A DNA stretch of 57,128 nt, taken from contig NZ_BAFP01000266.1 in assembly GCF_000308455.1 (NCBI RefSeq), positions 1-57,128 on the forward strand, in the 5' to 3' direction. Positions 45,068 through 53,908 of this stretch are shown in pieces. This stretch comes from Nocardia abscessus NBRC 100374 (GTDB lineage: Bacteria; Actinomycetota; Actinomycetes; Mycobacteriales; Mycobacteriaceae). The position numbers and the translations under genes were made by a program. The notes under the pieces are model-generated. The model was not told where the DNA came from. It ran no database searches and worked only from the letters and a program-made list of their open reading frames with translations. How positions within the stretch are numbered: the first letter of the stretch is position 1; each line of letters starts with the position of its first letter.

Positions 45068-46594
45068 TCAGAACCCGAAACGGCCGAGTCCGCGGCCATG
45101 GAACAGGCGAATCGCACCGCGGAACGCCTTGCGGCGTCCCGGTGTGTAGGGAAACCAGTTGATTTCGCTGTCGCCGATCGGAATCCTGCTGTGGGCAACT
45201 ACTTTGGTGCGAGTGAACTTCAGCAACCCGTAGTCGGATCCGCGCGATCCGATGCCCGATCGCTTCCAGCCACCTTGCGGCGCCTCGACACAGGTCATAT
45301 TGATCAGGAAATCGTTGATGTTCACCGCACCGACCTCCAACTGTGCCGCGACCTGCTCGGCCCGTTGCACATCGCCGGCGAACACGCTGGCACTGAGACC
45401 GAACCCGGAGTCGTTGGCCAGACGGATCGCCTCCTGCGCGTCTGCGACACGCATAATGGGCAGGACCGGCCCGAAGGTTTCCTCCCGCATGATCTCCATC
45501 GAGTGGTCGACCTCGACCAGCACTGTCGGTGCGTACCAGGTGCCATCGCGATCGATACGGTGCCCGCCGGTCAGCAATCGAGCCCCTTTGGCCACCGCGT
45601 CGCGGACCTGCGTATCGACCGTGTCGAGCTGCGGAGCGAAGGTCAACGCCCCGACGTCGCTGTTGTCGTCGGTGCCTGAGCGCAGTGCGCGAACTTTGGC
45701 CACGACCAGGTCGATGAATCGGTCGTACACACTGTCTTCGACGTAGACGCGTTCGAACCCCATGCACACTTGCCCGTTGTTGGAGAACCCTCCGTAGACC
45801 GCGCAGTTGGCGGCCCGCTCGAGGTTTGCGCCGGCGAGAACGAGGCAGGGGTCCTTGCCGCCCAGTTCGAGGCTGACCGGTGTGATCGTGGCCGCGGCGC
45901 GTTCGAGGACGCGTACACCGGTCGCGACCGAACCGGTGAATTGGACGAAGTCGGCTTCATCGACCACCGCTACACCGATGTCACCGCCGCCGTAGACCGC
46001 CTCGAGTACCGGAGGCGCGCCGATGTGCTGCCAGCCACGGATCAACTCGCGCACCGCCAGTGGGGTCACTTCCGAGGGTTTCAGTACCACCGCGGCCCCG
46101 GCGAACAGGGCGGGCAGCGCGTCGCCGATGGTCAACAGCATCGGGAAGTTCCACGCACCGATAACACCCACCAGCCGATGCGGATGCCGATACTCGGTCA
46201 GTTTCTTCCCCAGGACGAGCGGGGATCGCGGCCGAATCCGTTTAGGCTCCAACAGTTTCGGCGCAGACCGCGAGTAGTAGTCGATCAACTCGACCATCAG
46301 CGTGGTCTCCAGCATCGGCTCGTTTCGGACACGCCCGCCTTCTTCGGCGCCGATCGAAATCAGCCGGTCGGTATTGTCGACGATCCACTGCCGATAACGC
46401 GCGAGCCACTTGATGCGGCCTCTGACGCCGATGCGCTCCCACTCCGGCTGCGCCGCACGCAGTCGGGCCGCGCATTCGGCGACGTGCACCGCTTGCTGTA
46501 GCGGCAGATCGGTGATGTGGGTTCCGTCGGCCGGACGATGAACATAGATGAGACCGGCCTCGGTGTCGAGGCGGGCCGGCTGCTTCGTTGTCAC
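45068..46594 (-). CDS. Aldehyde dehydrogenase (NAD(P)+)
   Basis: 508 residues, GTG start. Proton-acceptor Glu in LELGGKDP, nucleophile Cys in NNGQVCMGFERVYV, and cofactor region GAWNFPMLL. About ten bases separate it from the CrtC-like gene. The C-terminal extension FPYTPGRRKAFRGAIRLFH is longer than in typical ALDHs and basic/aromatic, like succinate-semialdehyde-type mycobacterial members. It would oxidise an aldehyde formed by the operon's oxidases. Confidence 0.92.
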   Translation of the reverse strand: MTTKQPARLDTEAGLIYVHRPADGTHITDLPLQQAVHVAECAARLRAAQPEWERIGVRGRIKWLARYRQWIVDNTDRLISIGAEEGGRVRNEPMLETTLMVELIDYYSRSAPKLLEPKRIRPRSPLVLGKKLTEYRHPHRLVGVIGAWNFPMLLTIGDALPALFAGAAVVLKPSEVTPLAVRELIRGWQHIGAPPVLEAVYGGGDIGVAVVDEADFVQFTGSVATGVRVLERAAATITPVSLELGGKDPCLVLAGANLERAANCAVYGGFSNNGQVCMGFERVYVEDSVYDRFIDLVVAKVRALRSGTDDNSDVGALTFAPQLDTVDTQVRDAVAKGARLLTGGHRIDRDGTWYAPTVLVEVDHSMEIMREETFGPVLPIMRVADAQEAIRLANDSGFGLSASVFAGDVQRAEQVAAQLEVGAVNINDFLINMTCVEAPQGGWKRSGIGSRGSDYGLLKFTRTKVVAHSRIPIGDSEINWFPYTPGRRKAFRGAIRLFHGRGLGRFGF

Positions 46595-46604
46595 GGTGAT
46601 CGGG

Positions 46605-47705
46605 TCACCGCACCTTCGAAGCGAGAAGTTGCGCCGCTCGCAGCACCCGGCCGAGCGGCACCCGGATCATCGGCGGCAGTTCGCGTACGGCGACCATGGT
46701 CGGCGTCAGCGACACGGTGAACACGCTGCCCAGTGCCCGGCTGGTCACGTCGTACTCCTGCTCCCCCAGCCGCACCGAACCAGTGAGGCCTGCGAAACCG
46801 GTGACGAAAACGACCTTGTTACCGCCGGGGGCCTGTTTGACCGCGCGTTGGGCGGCATCACGGCGGGTGAAGACCAGATCGACCGAGCCGGCGTCGTTGC
46901 GGTCGGTCAATCGGAAGCTGTGCGCGTACGCGACACCCTCGACCATGCGCTCCTCGAGCACCTCGAAGCGGCCGGTCGTGAAGTGGGTGAAGGTCCTGCT
47001 GTCCGCCGACACCGACACGAACGGCAGCGGCTCACCCTCGGTGATGATGCCTCCGGCCTGCACAGCCACACCGTCCGGTCCCGCGGAGGGTGACCAGTAC
47101 CAGTTCCACCCGTTGACGAAGATCGGCGGATCGGGTTCTCCCAGATACGGTTCGAGCCATCCCAGAGTGCCGTACAGGTGCTCGAAGTAACCGAATCCGC
47201 CTACCGGGTAGCGGTCCGCGCCGACCGCGACCGTGCCTGAGATCTTCGACCGATACACCACATAGTGATTGAGCTGGGAATCGATATAGCCTTCCCGCTC
47301 CGGGGCGATATCGGCGGTGTAGGACAGCGTGACCTCGATGTGGGCGCCGTTGGTTGCCTGCCCCTCGAGGTGCAGCTCGTACTCGGGATATGCGCCTCGC
47401 AGATAGTTCGCGCCGTTGCGGACGTCGAGAGCTGTGGAACTGCTGCGAATCGTGCCCGACTTCAACGGACCGGTGCCGAAATCGGCGAAGGTGCCGGCGT
47501 GAGGGGAGATCAGCAGATGCCTGCCCTCCTCGATCACACCCTTGAACAGGGAGAACACTCCCACCAGAGCCAGACCGTCGAGCGGTGCGCCCGGCGCTTC
47601 CAGTAACGCGTTCGCATACCACCACTCCACCGGATGCGCCCGCGTGCCGGCCGCTTCTCCGACCGTGCTCGCATCGAGCGGTTTCGCTACCGAGATCACC
47701 ACCAT
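46605..47705 (-). CDS. CrtC/AttH-like lipocalin-fold hydratase-type protein
   Basis: 366 residues. Features of the carotenoid 1,2-hydratase/AttH fold: HPVEWWYANALLEAPG near the start, GGFGYFEHLYGTLGW in the middle and NWYWSPSAGPDGVAVQAG. The fold binds hydrophobic chains; hydration or isomerase activity is known only for some members. It is first in the minus-strand operon, divergent from the TetR at 47805. Confidence 0.75.
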   Translation of the reverse strand: MVVISVAKPLDASTVGEAAGTRAHPVEWWYANALLEAPGAPLDGLALVGVFSLFKGVIEEGRHLLISPHAGTFADFGTGPLKSGTIRSSSTALDVRNGANYLRGAYPEYELHLEGQATNGAHIEVTLSYTADIAPEREGYIDSQLNHYVVYRSKISGTVAVGADRYPVGGFGYFEHLYGTLGWLEPYLGEPDPPIFVNGWNWYWSPSAGPDGVAVQAGGIITEGEPLPFVSVSADSRTFTHFTTGRFEVLEERMVEGVAYAHSFRLTDRNDAGSVDLVFTRRDAAQRAVKQAPGGNKVVFVTGFAGLTGSVRLGEQEYDVTSRALGSVFTVSLTPTMVAVRELPPMIRVPLGRVLRAAQLLASKVR

Positions 47706-47713
47706 GCCTCCAT

Positions 47714-47757
47714 CTGATACAGCACTGTGTCAGTTATCTGATACAGAACTGTGTCAG
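47714..47757. promoter_or_regulatory. Twin 20-base operator between CrtC-like and TetR genes
   Basis: CTGATACAGCACTGTGTCAG and CTGATACAGAACTGTGTCAG are nearly identical near-palindromes, starts 24 bases apart, in the divergent promoter. They differ in one base only. Very likely binding sites for the adjacent TetR dimer pair. Confidence 0.75.
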
Positions 47758-47804
47758 AATGATGGGTATCAAGTCAACCGTTCGGCGAGAAAGGCGGAGA
47801 GTCA

Positions 47805-48425
47805 GTGGCCGATCCACAGCCGGTGCGCCGCGTCTACGCGGGCAAAACGATGCAGCAGCGAGTGGAGCAGCGTCGTGCCGCGATCATCGACGCCGCGATC
47901 GCCGTCGTCGCCGAGCAAGGGTGGCGCCACCTCAGCGTCGAGCGCATCTGTGAATCGGCGGGGCTGATCCGCCGCTATTTCTACGAGAGTTTCGCCGATC
48001 TCGACGCCCTGACCGTCGCGATGATCGACGCTTTGGCCGACGAGCTGCTGACGCTCGTGGTCCGGAACGACCTCACCGCGCCGCGCGCCGATCTGATCCG
48101 GACCATGGTGGGTCAAGTCGTCGACTACGGCGTCGAACACCCGAACAAGGTCCGAGTCCTGTTCGGCGAAATGTCGACCACCGATGCCGCCGCCCAGCGA
48201 CGACGGGCCGCGATCGGACGCATCGTGCAGATCCTCGCCGCCGACGGTCGCGTCATCCACCATGCCGACGACCCGCTGATCGACCTCACCGCCGCACTGT
48301 TGGTCAACGGAAGTGTCGCCACACTCCTCGACTGGCTCGACGGAACGATCACCATGACCAAGCGGCAATTCATCGACGGCCTGACCGTCGTATGGCTGCG
48401 CACGACCGAGACAACGATCGCATAG
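47805..48425 (+). CDS. TetR-family regulator
   Basis: 206 residues, GTG start. The helix-turn-helix reads LSVERICESAGLIRRYFYES, followed by FADLDALTVAMID. The FYESF variant of the YxHF motif and the second-domain pattern recall mycobacterial TetRs of fatty-acid or steroid operons. It should repress the CrtC-to-DUF2236 operon and itself via the twin operator. The 262-base gap to the next gene (48426-48687) shows nothing. Confidence 0.9.
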   Translation: MADPQPVRRVYAGKTMQQRVEQRRAAIIDAAIAVVAEQGWRHLSVERICESAGLIRRYFYESFADLDALTVAMIDALADELLTLVVRNDLTAPRADLIRTMVGQVVDYGVEHPNKVRVLFGEMSTTDAAAQRRRAAIGRIVQILAADGRVIHHADDPLIDLTAALLVNGSVATLLDWLDGTITMTKRQFIDGLTVVWLRTTETTIA

Positions 48426-48687
48426 TCCCTGTCCAATGCGGATGCATGGCCACCGACGGCATCGGCAGCAGGCGAGCCGGACTGGGCGTATGGGTGCCAC
48501 CGTCGAGGTCGCAAACGCAGACTCTCGTCGGCCGCCTTTGCCATACTCGCGCACGCGCCCTGCCCGGACACTGTGCGAAACCCGCCCTATCAGGGCCCGG
48601 ACGACCAGCCGGACGCCGCTACCAGCGCCCGCGCCGCAGTACCTCTTGTCGGGTCGACGGCGCCCGCTCCCCCCGGGGATTCGGAGG

Positions 48688-50487
48688 TCATCCCGGTTGG
48701 TGAACACCAGGCCCTGGCACGTCGTGGTAGAGCTCGGCGATCTCGGCGGCGTATTTCTCGGCGATGATCCGGCGCTTGAGTTTCAAGGTCAGGGTGACTT
48801 CGTCGCCGCCCGCTTCCCAGAATGTGGGCAGGATGCGGAATCGGCGGATCTGTTCGACACGGGAGAGCTCGGCGTTGCCCGCCGCGATTCCGGCGGCGAT
48901 GTGGGCGACGACGGTGGCATCATCCGCCAGGGCGGCTGCGGTGGCTTCAGGAAGGTTGTGCTGGTTTGCGTAAGGGCCAACGCTTTCCGCGTCGAGGACG
49001 ACGAGGGCGGTGTTGTACGGGCGGCCGTCGCCGATGGTTGCCATAGCGCCGATCAGGGGTGTCGCGGCTTTGATGGTGTTCTCGATGTTGGTCGGCGACA
49101 TGTTCTTGCCGGAGGCGTTGATGATCAATTCTTTCTTGCGATCGACGACCGTGAGGTACCCGTCGTCATCGATGTCGACCACGTCACCGGTGCGCAGCCA
49201 GCCCTCGGGGTCGACCGCTTCGGCCGTCTTCTCCGGTTCGCCACGGTAGCCTTTCATGACCAGGGGGCCGCGGACGAGCAGTTCCCCGTCGTCGCCGAGC
49301 CGGGCTTCCATGCCGGGCAGCAGTTTGCCGACAGTGCCCAGTCGAGCATCACGCGGGTGGCTGACGCTACAGATGCAGGTCAATTCGGACATACCCCAGA
49401 TTTCGGCGATCGGGATGCCCAGGCCCGCGAAGAATCCGAGGGTCTGGGGCGGGATGGGTGCGGCGCCCGACATCGCCCACCGCACGCGGTCGAGGCCGAT
49501 TGTGGTGCGCAGCGCTGAGAGCACCAAGGCATCGGCGCGAGCCCATTCGTCGGCGACGTCGTCCGGAATCGGTGCTCGGGCGAGCTGGTATTCGCTGCGC
49601 TGGGCGGCCACCTTCAGGGCCCATTGCACAGCTTGGCGTCGCGCCTGGTCCGGCTCGTCGGCCGCGGCGAATTCGATTGCTGCTTTCAGCTTTTCCCAGA
49701 CGCGCGGCACAGCACCCCAGATGGTCGGGTGCAGTTCCGCCAACGCCGGTGCGATCTGTTTGGCGTCGGCCACACAGGTGATCTGGGTGCCGAATACCTC
49801 TTGGAAGTACAGCGCGGTGAGCCGGTCGGCGATGTGCGCGGTGGGCATATAGGAGGTGATGGTGTCGCCGAAGTGGATGTCGAGCACCTCGGCGACCGCG
49901 TAGCACTCGAACATCAGGTTCGCGTGGGTCGTCTCGACGCCTTTGGGATTGCCGGTCGTGCCGGAGGTGTAGATCAGTGTGGCCACATCCCCAGGACGGA
50001 CCGCACGCCAGATGGCGTCGAAGTCGAAATCCACTGGCGCGCCCGCGATCAGGTCAGCGATCGAGAGGGTGCCTTCCGGTGCGTTGTCCACGCAGATGAT
50101 GTGGTCGAGCTCGACTCCGCTGTCCCGCAACCGTGGAACATACTGCGGTTCGCAGATGACTACGCGGGCGTCGGCGTTGCCGAGCACATGAGCGAGCTGC
50201 TCTGCGGACAGTGTGTTGTACACCGAGAACGCAGTGGCGCCGAGGTGCTGTGCGCCGACTTCGAGGGGGTAGAAATCGATCCGGTTGGCCATCATGAGCG
50301 CCACTGTGTCGCCGCGTCCGACACCGAGGCCGGCCAGTCCGGCGGCCGCCTCGCGGACCTGCTCGGCGTATCGCCGCCAAGTGAGGGTTCGCTCGGCGCC
50401 GGGTATCCGCAGCGCGACAGCATCCGGGTCGATCGTGGCGTTGTGCTGGAAGGCCGCGCAGAGGGTGTCGAAGCGGCTGGTTGTCAC
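48688..50487 (-). CDS. Long-chain acyl-CoA synthetase (FadD)
   Basis: 599 residues, GTG start. AMP-binding core YTSGTTGNPKG, then IWGMSELTCI and the GWLRTGDVVDID and DRKKELIINASGKN motifs, ending with a C-terminal Lys-rich LTLKLKRRIIAEKYA as in FadD15-like enzymes. It activates the acid produced by the upstream BVMO/esterase steps or free long-chain fatty acids. Last gene of the operon, 82 bases after the esterase. Confidence 0.93.
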   Translation of the reverse strand: MTTSRFDTLCAAFQHNATIDPDAVALRIPGAERTLTWRRYAEQVREAAAGLAGLGVGRGDTVALMMANRIDFYPLEVGAQHLGATAFSVYNTLSAEQLAHVLGNADARVVICEPQYVPRLRDSGVELDHIICVDNAPEGTLSIADLIAGAPVDFDFDAIWRAVRPGDVATLIYTSGTTGNPKGVETTHANLMFECYAVAEVLDIHFGDTITSYMPTAHIADRLTALYFQEVFGTQITCVADAKQIAPALAELHPTIWGAVPRVWEKLKAAIEFAAADEPDQARRQAVQWALKVAAQRSEYQLARAPIPDDVADEWARADALVLSALRTTIGLDRVRWAMSGAAPIPPQTLGFFAGLGIPIAEIWGMSELTCICSVSHPRDARLGTVGKLLPGMEARLGDDGELLVRGPLVMKGYRGEPEKTAEAVDPEGWLRTGDVVDIDDDGYLTVVDRKKELIINASGKNMSPTNIENTIKAATPLIGAMATIGDGRPYNTALVVLDAESVGPYANQHNLPEATAAALADDATVVAHIAAGIAAGNAELSRVEQIRRFRILPTFWEAGGDEVTLTLKLKRRIIAEKYAAEIAELYHDVPGPGVHQPG

Positions 50488-50569
50488 AGGGTGTCCTTCG
50501 GTCGGGACTGCCTCAGAGGCAGCGAAGTCGAGATGTGCGGCGATGAAGTGTGCGGTGGTCGGCCAGAGC

Positions 50570-51571
50570 TCACTGTGCGGTACTTCGAGGTGAGCCGCTC
50601 ACGTCGGTAGCGGGGTCGAGATGTCGGTCGATGAAGCGAGCGGCGCCGCGGTAGGCGATGCGGGCTTCGGGCACCATGGCGGCGAAAACATGGAAGACGT
50701 GCATCTGGTTGGGCCAGAGTACGAGTTCACAGGTCGCGCCCGCGGCGTGCAGACCGGCAGCCAGCGCGGTGGCGTCACCCGTGAAGAATTCCTCGTCTCC
50801 GGCGTGGATCAGCGTCGGCGGCAACGACATTCCCCGGCGCGGCCGCAGTTCGCGCGGCTCGGTGGTGAAGTGAGCGATCGCCGCGGTCACGGCCGAGATG
50901 GTCAGCAGTCCGTCCCGCTGTGCGGTCTCGTGGGCGTTCGCGGCGGTCAAGCTGAGATCTGTCATGGGACAGAGCAGCACCAGCGCGGCCGGGCGGGGCC
51001 CGCCTTCGCGGGCATTGGTGATGACGAAATCGGCGGCCAGGTACCCGCCCGCGGAGTCACCGGCGACGATGATCCGCTGAGGCGGGAAGCCTTGTGCGAG
51101 CAGCCACTGGTAGGCAGCGGACACGTCCTCCGACGCGGCGGGAAACGGGTGCTCGGGCGCCAGACGGTAGTCGACAGCGAAGACGGGCAGCCGGGTCGCG
51201 GCGGACAGCCGGGAGGTGATGCCGCGATAGGCCCGCGCGGATCCGGCGACGAAGCCACCGCCGTGCACGTACAGGATCACCGCGTCGTCGCGCACGACTC
51301 TCGGGCCCCGGATCCATTCGCCGCGTACCTCGTCGCCGCGGACGGCTGCGACGACCGTGTCGCGCAGCATCGGTGCGACGGTGCGCAGAACGTTGTCGAT
51401 GAGAATCCGAGCGGCGGGAATGGTGGACGGAGTGACCGGGATCAGGTCGATCACCGGGCGGAAGGTCAGCGCCGAGATCCGGCGTAGTGCCCGGGCGCGC
51501 ACGGAGGCGCGCATAACGGGACCTGATCCGCCGTCGCTGGGTGTCGGGCAGCTCGACGCATCGCGGGTCAC
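50570..51571 (-). CDS. Alpha/beta hydrolase, HSL (LipR-like) esterase
   Basis: 333 residues from the GTG at 51571 that overlaps the SDR stop (GTGA); an ATG at 51514 is possible. Oxyanion motif YVHGGGFVAG, nucleophile VAGDSAGGYLA, and acid/base in HAGDEEFF and QMHVFH. Hormone-sensitive-lipase-type esterases often follow BVMOs to cleave the ester or lactone formed, as LipR does beside MymA. Confidence 0.9.
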   Translation of the reverse strand: MTRDASSCPTPSDGGSGPVMRASVRARALRRISALTFRPVIDLIPVTPSTIPAARILIDNVLRTVAPMLRDTVVAAVRGDEVRGEWIRGPRVVRDDAVILYVHGGGFVAGSARAYRGITSRLSAATRLPVFAVDYRLAPEHPFPAASEDVSAAYQWLLAQGFPPQRIIVAGDSAGGYLAADFVITNAREGGPRPAALVLLCPMTDLSLTAANAHETAQRDGLLTISAVTAAIAHFTTEPRELRPRRGMSLPPTLIHAGDEEFFTGDATALAAGLHAAGATCELVLWPNQMHVFHVFAAMVPEARIAYRGAARFIDRHLDPATDVSGSPRSTAQ

Positions 51572-52443
51572 AGTGCGTTCTCGATTCGGTGGATCAGTGT
51601 GGCGAGCTTGGGGTCGCGGGCGAGCTGGTGATCGAGTGCGACGTTGACGATTCCGCGTAGTAGCGCGTAGGGCACCCATCCGGTCGGCGCGATGGTTCGC
51701 GGGGCGCGGCGGCGGATGCCGTCGGCGATGACGCGTGCCGCCTCAGCCGCGGTGATGCGGATGTCCAGTGGCCAGGGCAGCAGGTTGTCGATGGCGCGCC
51801 CGATATCGTCTCGGTCGAGGGTTGCGTGGGTCATCGCCGTGTCCACGATGCCGAAGTAGGAGACACCGGCAGTGACGCCGTGCGGGGCCAGTTCCACGCG
51901 CAGGGCGCGGCCGAGCTGTTCCACACCCGCCTTACTGATCATGTACGGCGAGCCGCCCATCCCCGGGGCGAACGCGGCGCACGAGGAGACGACGACGATA
52001 TGTCCGCGCACCGCGATGACATGATCGAGCGCCGGGCGGACGGTGTTGAACGCGCCGGTGAGGTTGACATCGAGCACGCGGTCGAAACTGTCCGTGTCCA
52101 TGGTGCGCAAGGTCGCTGGTTTCGGTACGACGCCCGCGTTCGCCACCACCACGTCGAGGCGGCCGAAACGCTCGACAGTGCGGGATGTCGCCTTCTCCAT
52201 GGCTTCGCGGTCGGCCACGTCGGCGCTGAGCGCGAGTGATCGTTCACCGAGAGCCGAAGCGGCTGCCTGCGCGGCGGCCTGATCGATGTCGACCAGCGCG
52301 ATCGACGCGCCTCGCCGGTGCAGAAGGGTCGCGAGTTCACGGCCGATGCCTTGGCCCGCGCCGGTGATGAGCACGGTCTTCCCGCGCACGTCGTAGCGTG
52401 GTCCGGTGATTCGGCGCAACGGTTCGAGCGGTCCGCTGTTCAT
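51568..52443 (-). CDS. Short-chain dehydrogenase/reductase (SadH-like)
   Basis: 291 residues from the ATG at 52443, overlapping the BVMO stop (ATGA). TGAGQGIGREL loop, VANAGVV, catalytic Ser in VVSSCA and YMISK. The C-terminal tail (GWVPYALLRGIVNVALDHQ) is typical of mycobacterial SDRs in mymA-like loci. It would oxidise an alcohol to the ketone that the BVMO uses. Confidence 0.9.
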   Translation of the reverse strand: MNSGPLEPLRRITGPRYDVRGKTVLITGAGQGIGRELATLLHRRGASIALVDIDQAAAQAAASALGERSLALSADVADREAMEKATSRTVERFGRLDVVVANAGVVPKPATLRTMDTDSFDRVLDVNLTGAFNTVRPALDHVIAVRGHIVVVSSCAAFAPGMGGSPYMISKAGVEQLGRALRVELAPHGVTAGVSYFGIVDTAMTHATLDRDDIGRAIDNLLPWPLDIRITAAEAARVIADGIRRRAPRTIAPTGWVPYALLRGIVNVALDHQLARDPKLATLIHRIENAL

Positions 52444-53906
52444 CGGGCACTCACCTCGTAGGATTCGATGTCGAATCGACGTGTGCGACTGCGATATTCG
52501 AAGCTCCAGTTGGGATACAGGCCGGCATTGCGACCGTCGGGTGTCTGGTAGTAGCCGGTGCAACCGCCGGTAACCCACACGGTGGATGCACTGCGCCGGG
52601 CCATCTCGTCCAGGAATGCCTCCTGCACTTCGGGTTTCACCTCGACGCGGTGTGCCCGCCGGGCGCGCATCGTGGTCAGCGCAGCCACGATGTAGGCGAT
52701 CTGCGACTCGATCATGAAGATGGCCGACTGGTTGCCCGCCGCACCGAACGGTCCCAGGGTGCAGAAGAAGTTCGGGAAGCCCGCGAGGGTCGCACCGAGG
52801 TAGCTCTGCGGCTGCTTGCGGTACAGATCGGCCATCGACCGACCGTCACGACCGATGAACCTCTCGAACGCGCTGGGAACGGAGGTGAATCCCGTCCCGT
52901 AGATGATCACATCCACCGTGTGTTCGGTGCCGTCGCGCAGCACGATCGAGTGAGGCCGCACCTCCGCGATGCCGTTGGTGACGACCTCGACATTGGGCTG
53001 GTCGAGCGCGGGGAGGTAAGCGTCGGAGAAGATCGCTCGCTTGCAACCGATCATGTAGTCCGGCGTCAGCTTGCGACGCAGTTCCGGATCGCGGACCTGG
53101 CGAAGCAACTGCAGTCTGCCGAGCAGCTCGTACGGGTGGCGGAATCGTTTGTCCACGAACCCGACCAGCCCGAAGCCCTCGATAGCGCCGAACCAGCCGC
53201 CGCGAATCGCCTTGCCCACAAGAGGTACTCGCTGCAGCAGTTTACGCTCGAGGCCGAGCGTTCGACGGTCCATGCGCGGCATAATCCAGGGAGCTGAGCG
53301 CTGGAACAGCAACAGTTTCGCGACCTTGGGCTGAATTTCCGGCACGAACTGGACCGCCGAGGCACCGGTGCCGATGACCGCAACCCGCTTGCCGGTGAGC
53401 TCGTAGTCGTGATTCCAGTCCAGCGAGTGGAAGGTAGTGCCCGCGAACGTGTCCAGACCGGGCAGCGCCGGGTATTTGGCTTCGGCGAACAGGCCGGTCG
53501 CCGAGATGAGGAAGTCGGCGGTGAGCGAGCCACGGGAGGTCTCGATGTGCCAGCGCGTTTGTGTCTCGTCCCAACGTGCGTGCAGCAACTCCGTGCCGAA
53601 GCTGATGTGGCGCACCACGTCATGCTGCTCCGCAGCAGCGCGGATGTATTCCAGGATCTCGGTCTGCGTGCCGTACTTGCGTGACCAGTTCGGGTTCGGC
53701 GCGAAGGAGTAGCTGTACAGGTGGGAGGGCACATCGCAGGCACACCCCGGATAGGTGTTGGCCTGCCATGTGCCGCCCAGGTCATCTGCGCGCTCCAGGA
53801 TCATCAGATCGTCGAAGCCGGCCTCACGCAGTTTTATCGCCAGACCGATACCGCTGAAACCCGAACCGACGATGACGATCTGCCGATGCTCGATCGAATC
53901 GTTCAT
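52440..53906 (-). CDS. Baeyer-Villiger monooxygenase (MymA/EthA-like)
   Basis: 488 residues. FAD motif GSGFSGIGLA, the BVMO fingerprint FAGTTFHSLDW (FxGxxxHxxxW), and the NADPH motif GTGASAVQF. It inserts oxygen next to a ketone, giving an ester or lactone. The gene order BVMO-SDR-esterase-FadD resembles the mymA operon. A two-base gap separates it from the aldehyde dehydrogenase. Confidence 0.93.
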   Translation of the reverse strand: MNDSIEHRQIVIVGSGFSGIGLAIKLREAGFDDLMILERADDLGGTWQANTYPGCACDVPSHLYSYSFAPNPNWSRKYGTQTEILEYIRAAAEQHDVVRHISFGTELLHARWDETQTRWHIETSRGSLTADFLISATGLFAEAKYPALPGLDTFAGTTFHSLDWNHDYELTGKRVAVIGTGASAVQFVPEIQPKVAKLLLFQRSAPWIMPRMDRRTLGLERKLLQRVPLVGKAIRGGWFGAIEGFGLVGFVDKRFRHPYELLGRLQLLRQVRDPELRRKLTPDYMIGCKRAIFSDAYLPALDQPNVEVVTNGIAEVRPHSIVLRDGTEHTVDVIIYGTGFTSVPSAFERFIGRDGRSMADLYRKQPQSYLGATLAGFPNFFCTLGPFGAAGNQSAIFMIESQIAYIVAALTTMRARRAHRVEVKPEVQEAFLDEMARRSASTVWVTGGCTGYYQTPDGRNAGLYPNWSFEYRSRTRRFDIESYEVSAR

Positions 53907-53908
53907 CG

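Noticed and set aside
44181..45767. A 528-residue SDR start inside the aldehyde dehydrogenase gene
   Set aside because: The extra N-terminus is out of frame with the aldehyde dehydrogenase and Arg-rich; the SDR begins at 45041.
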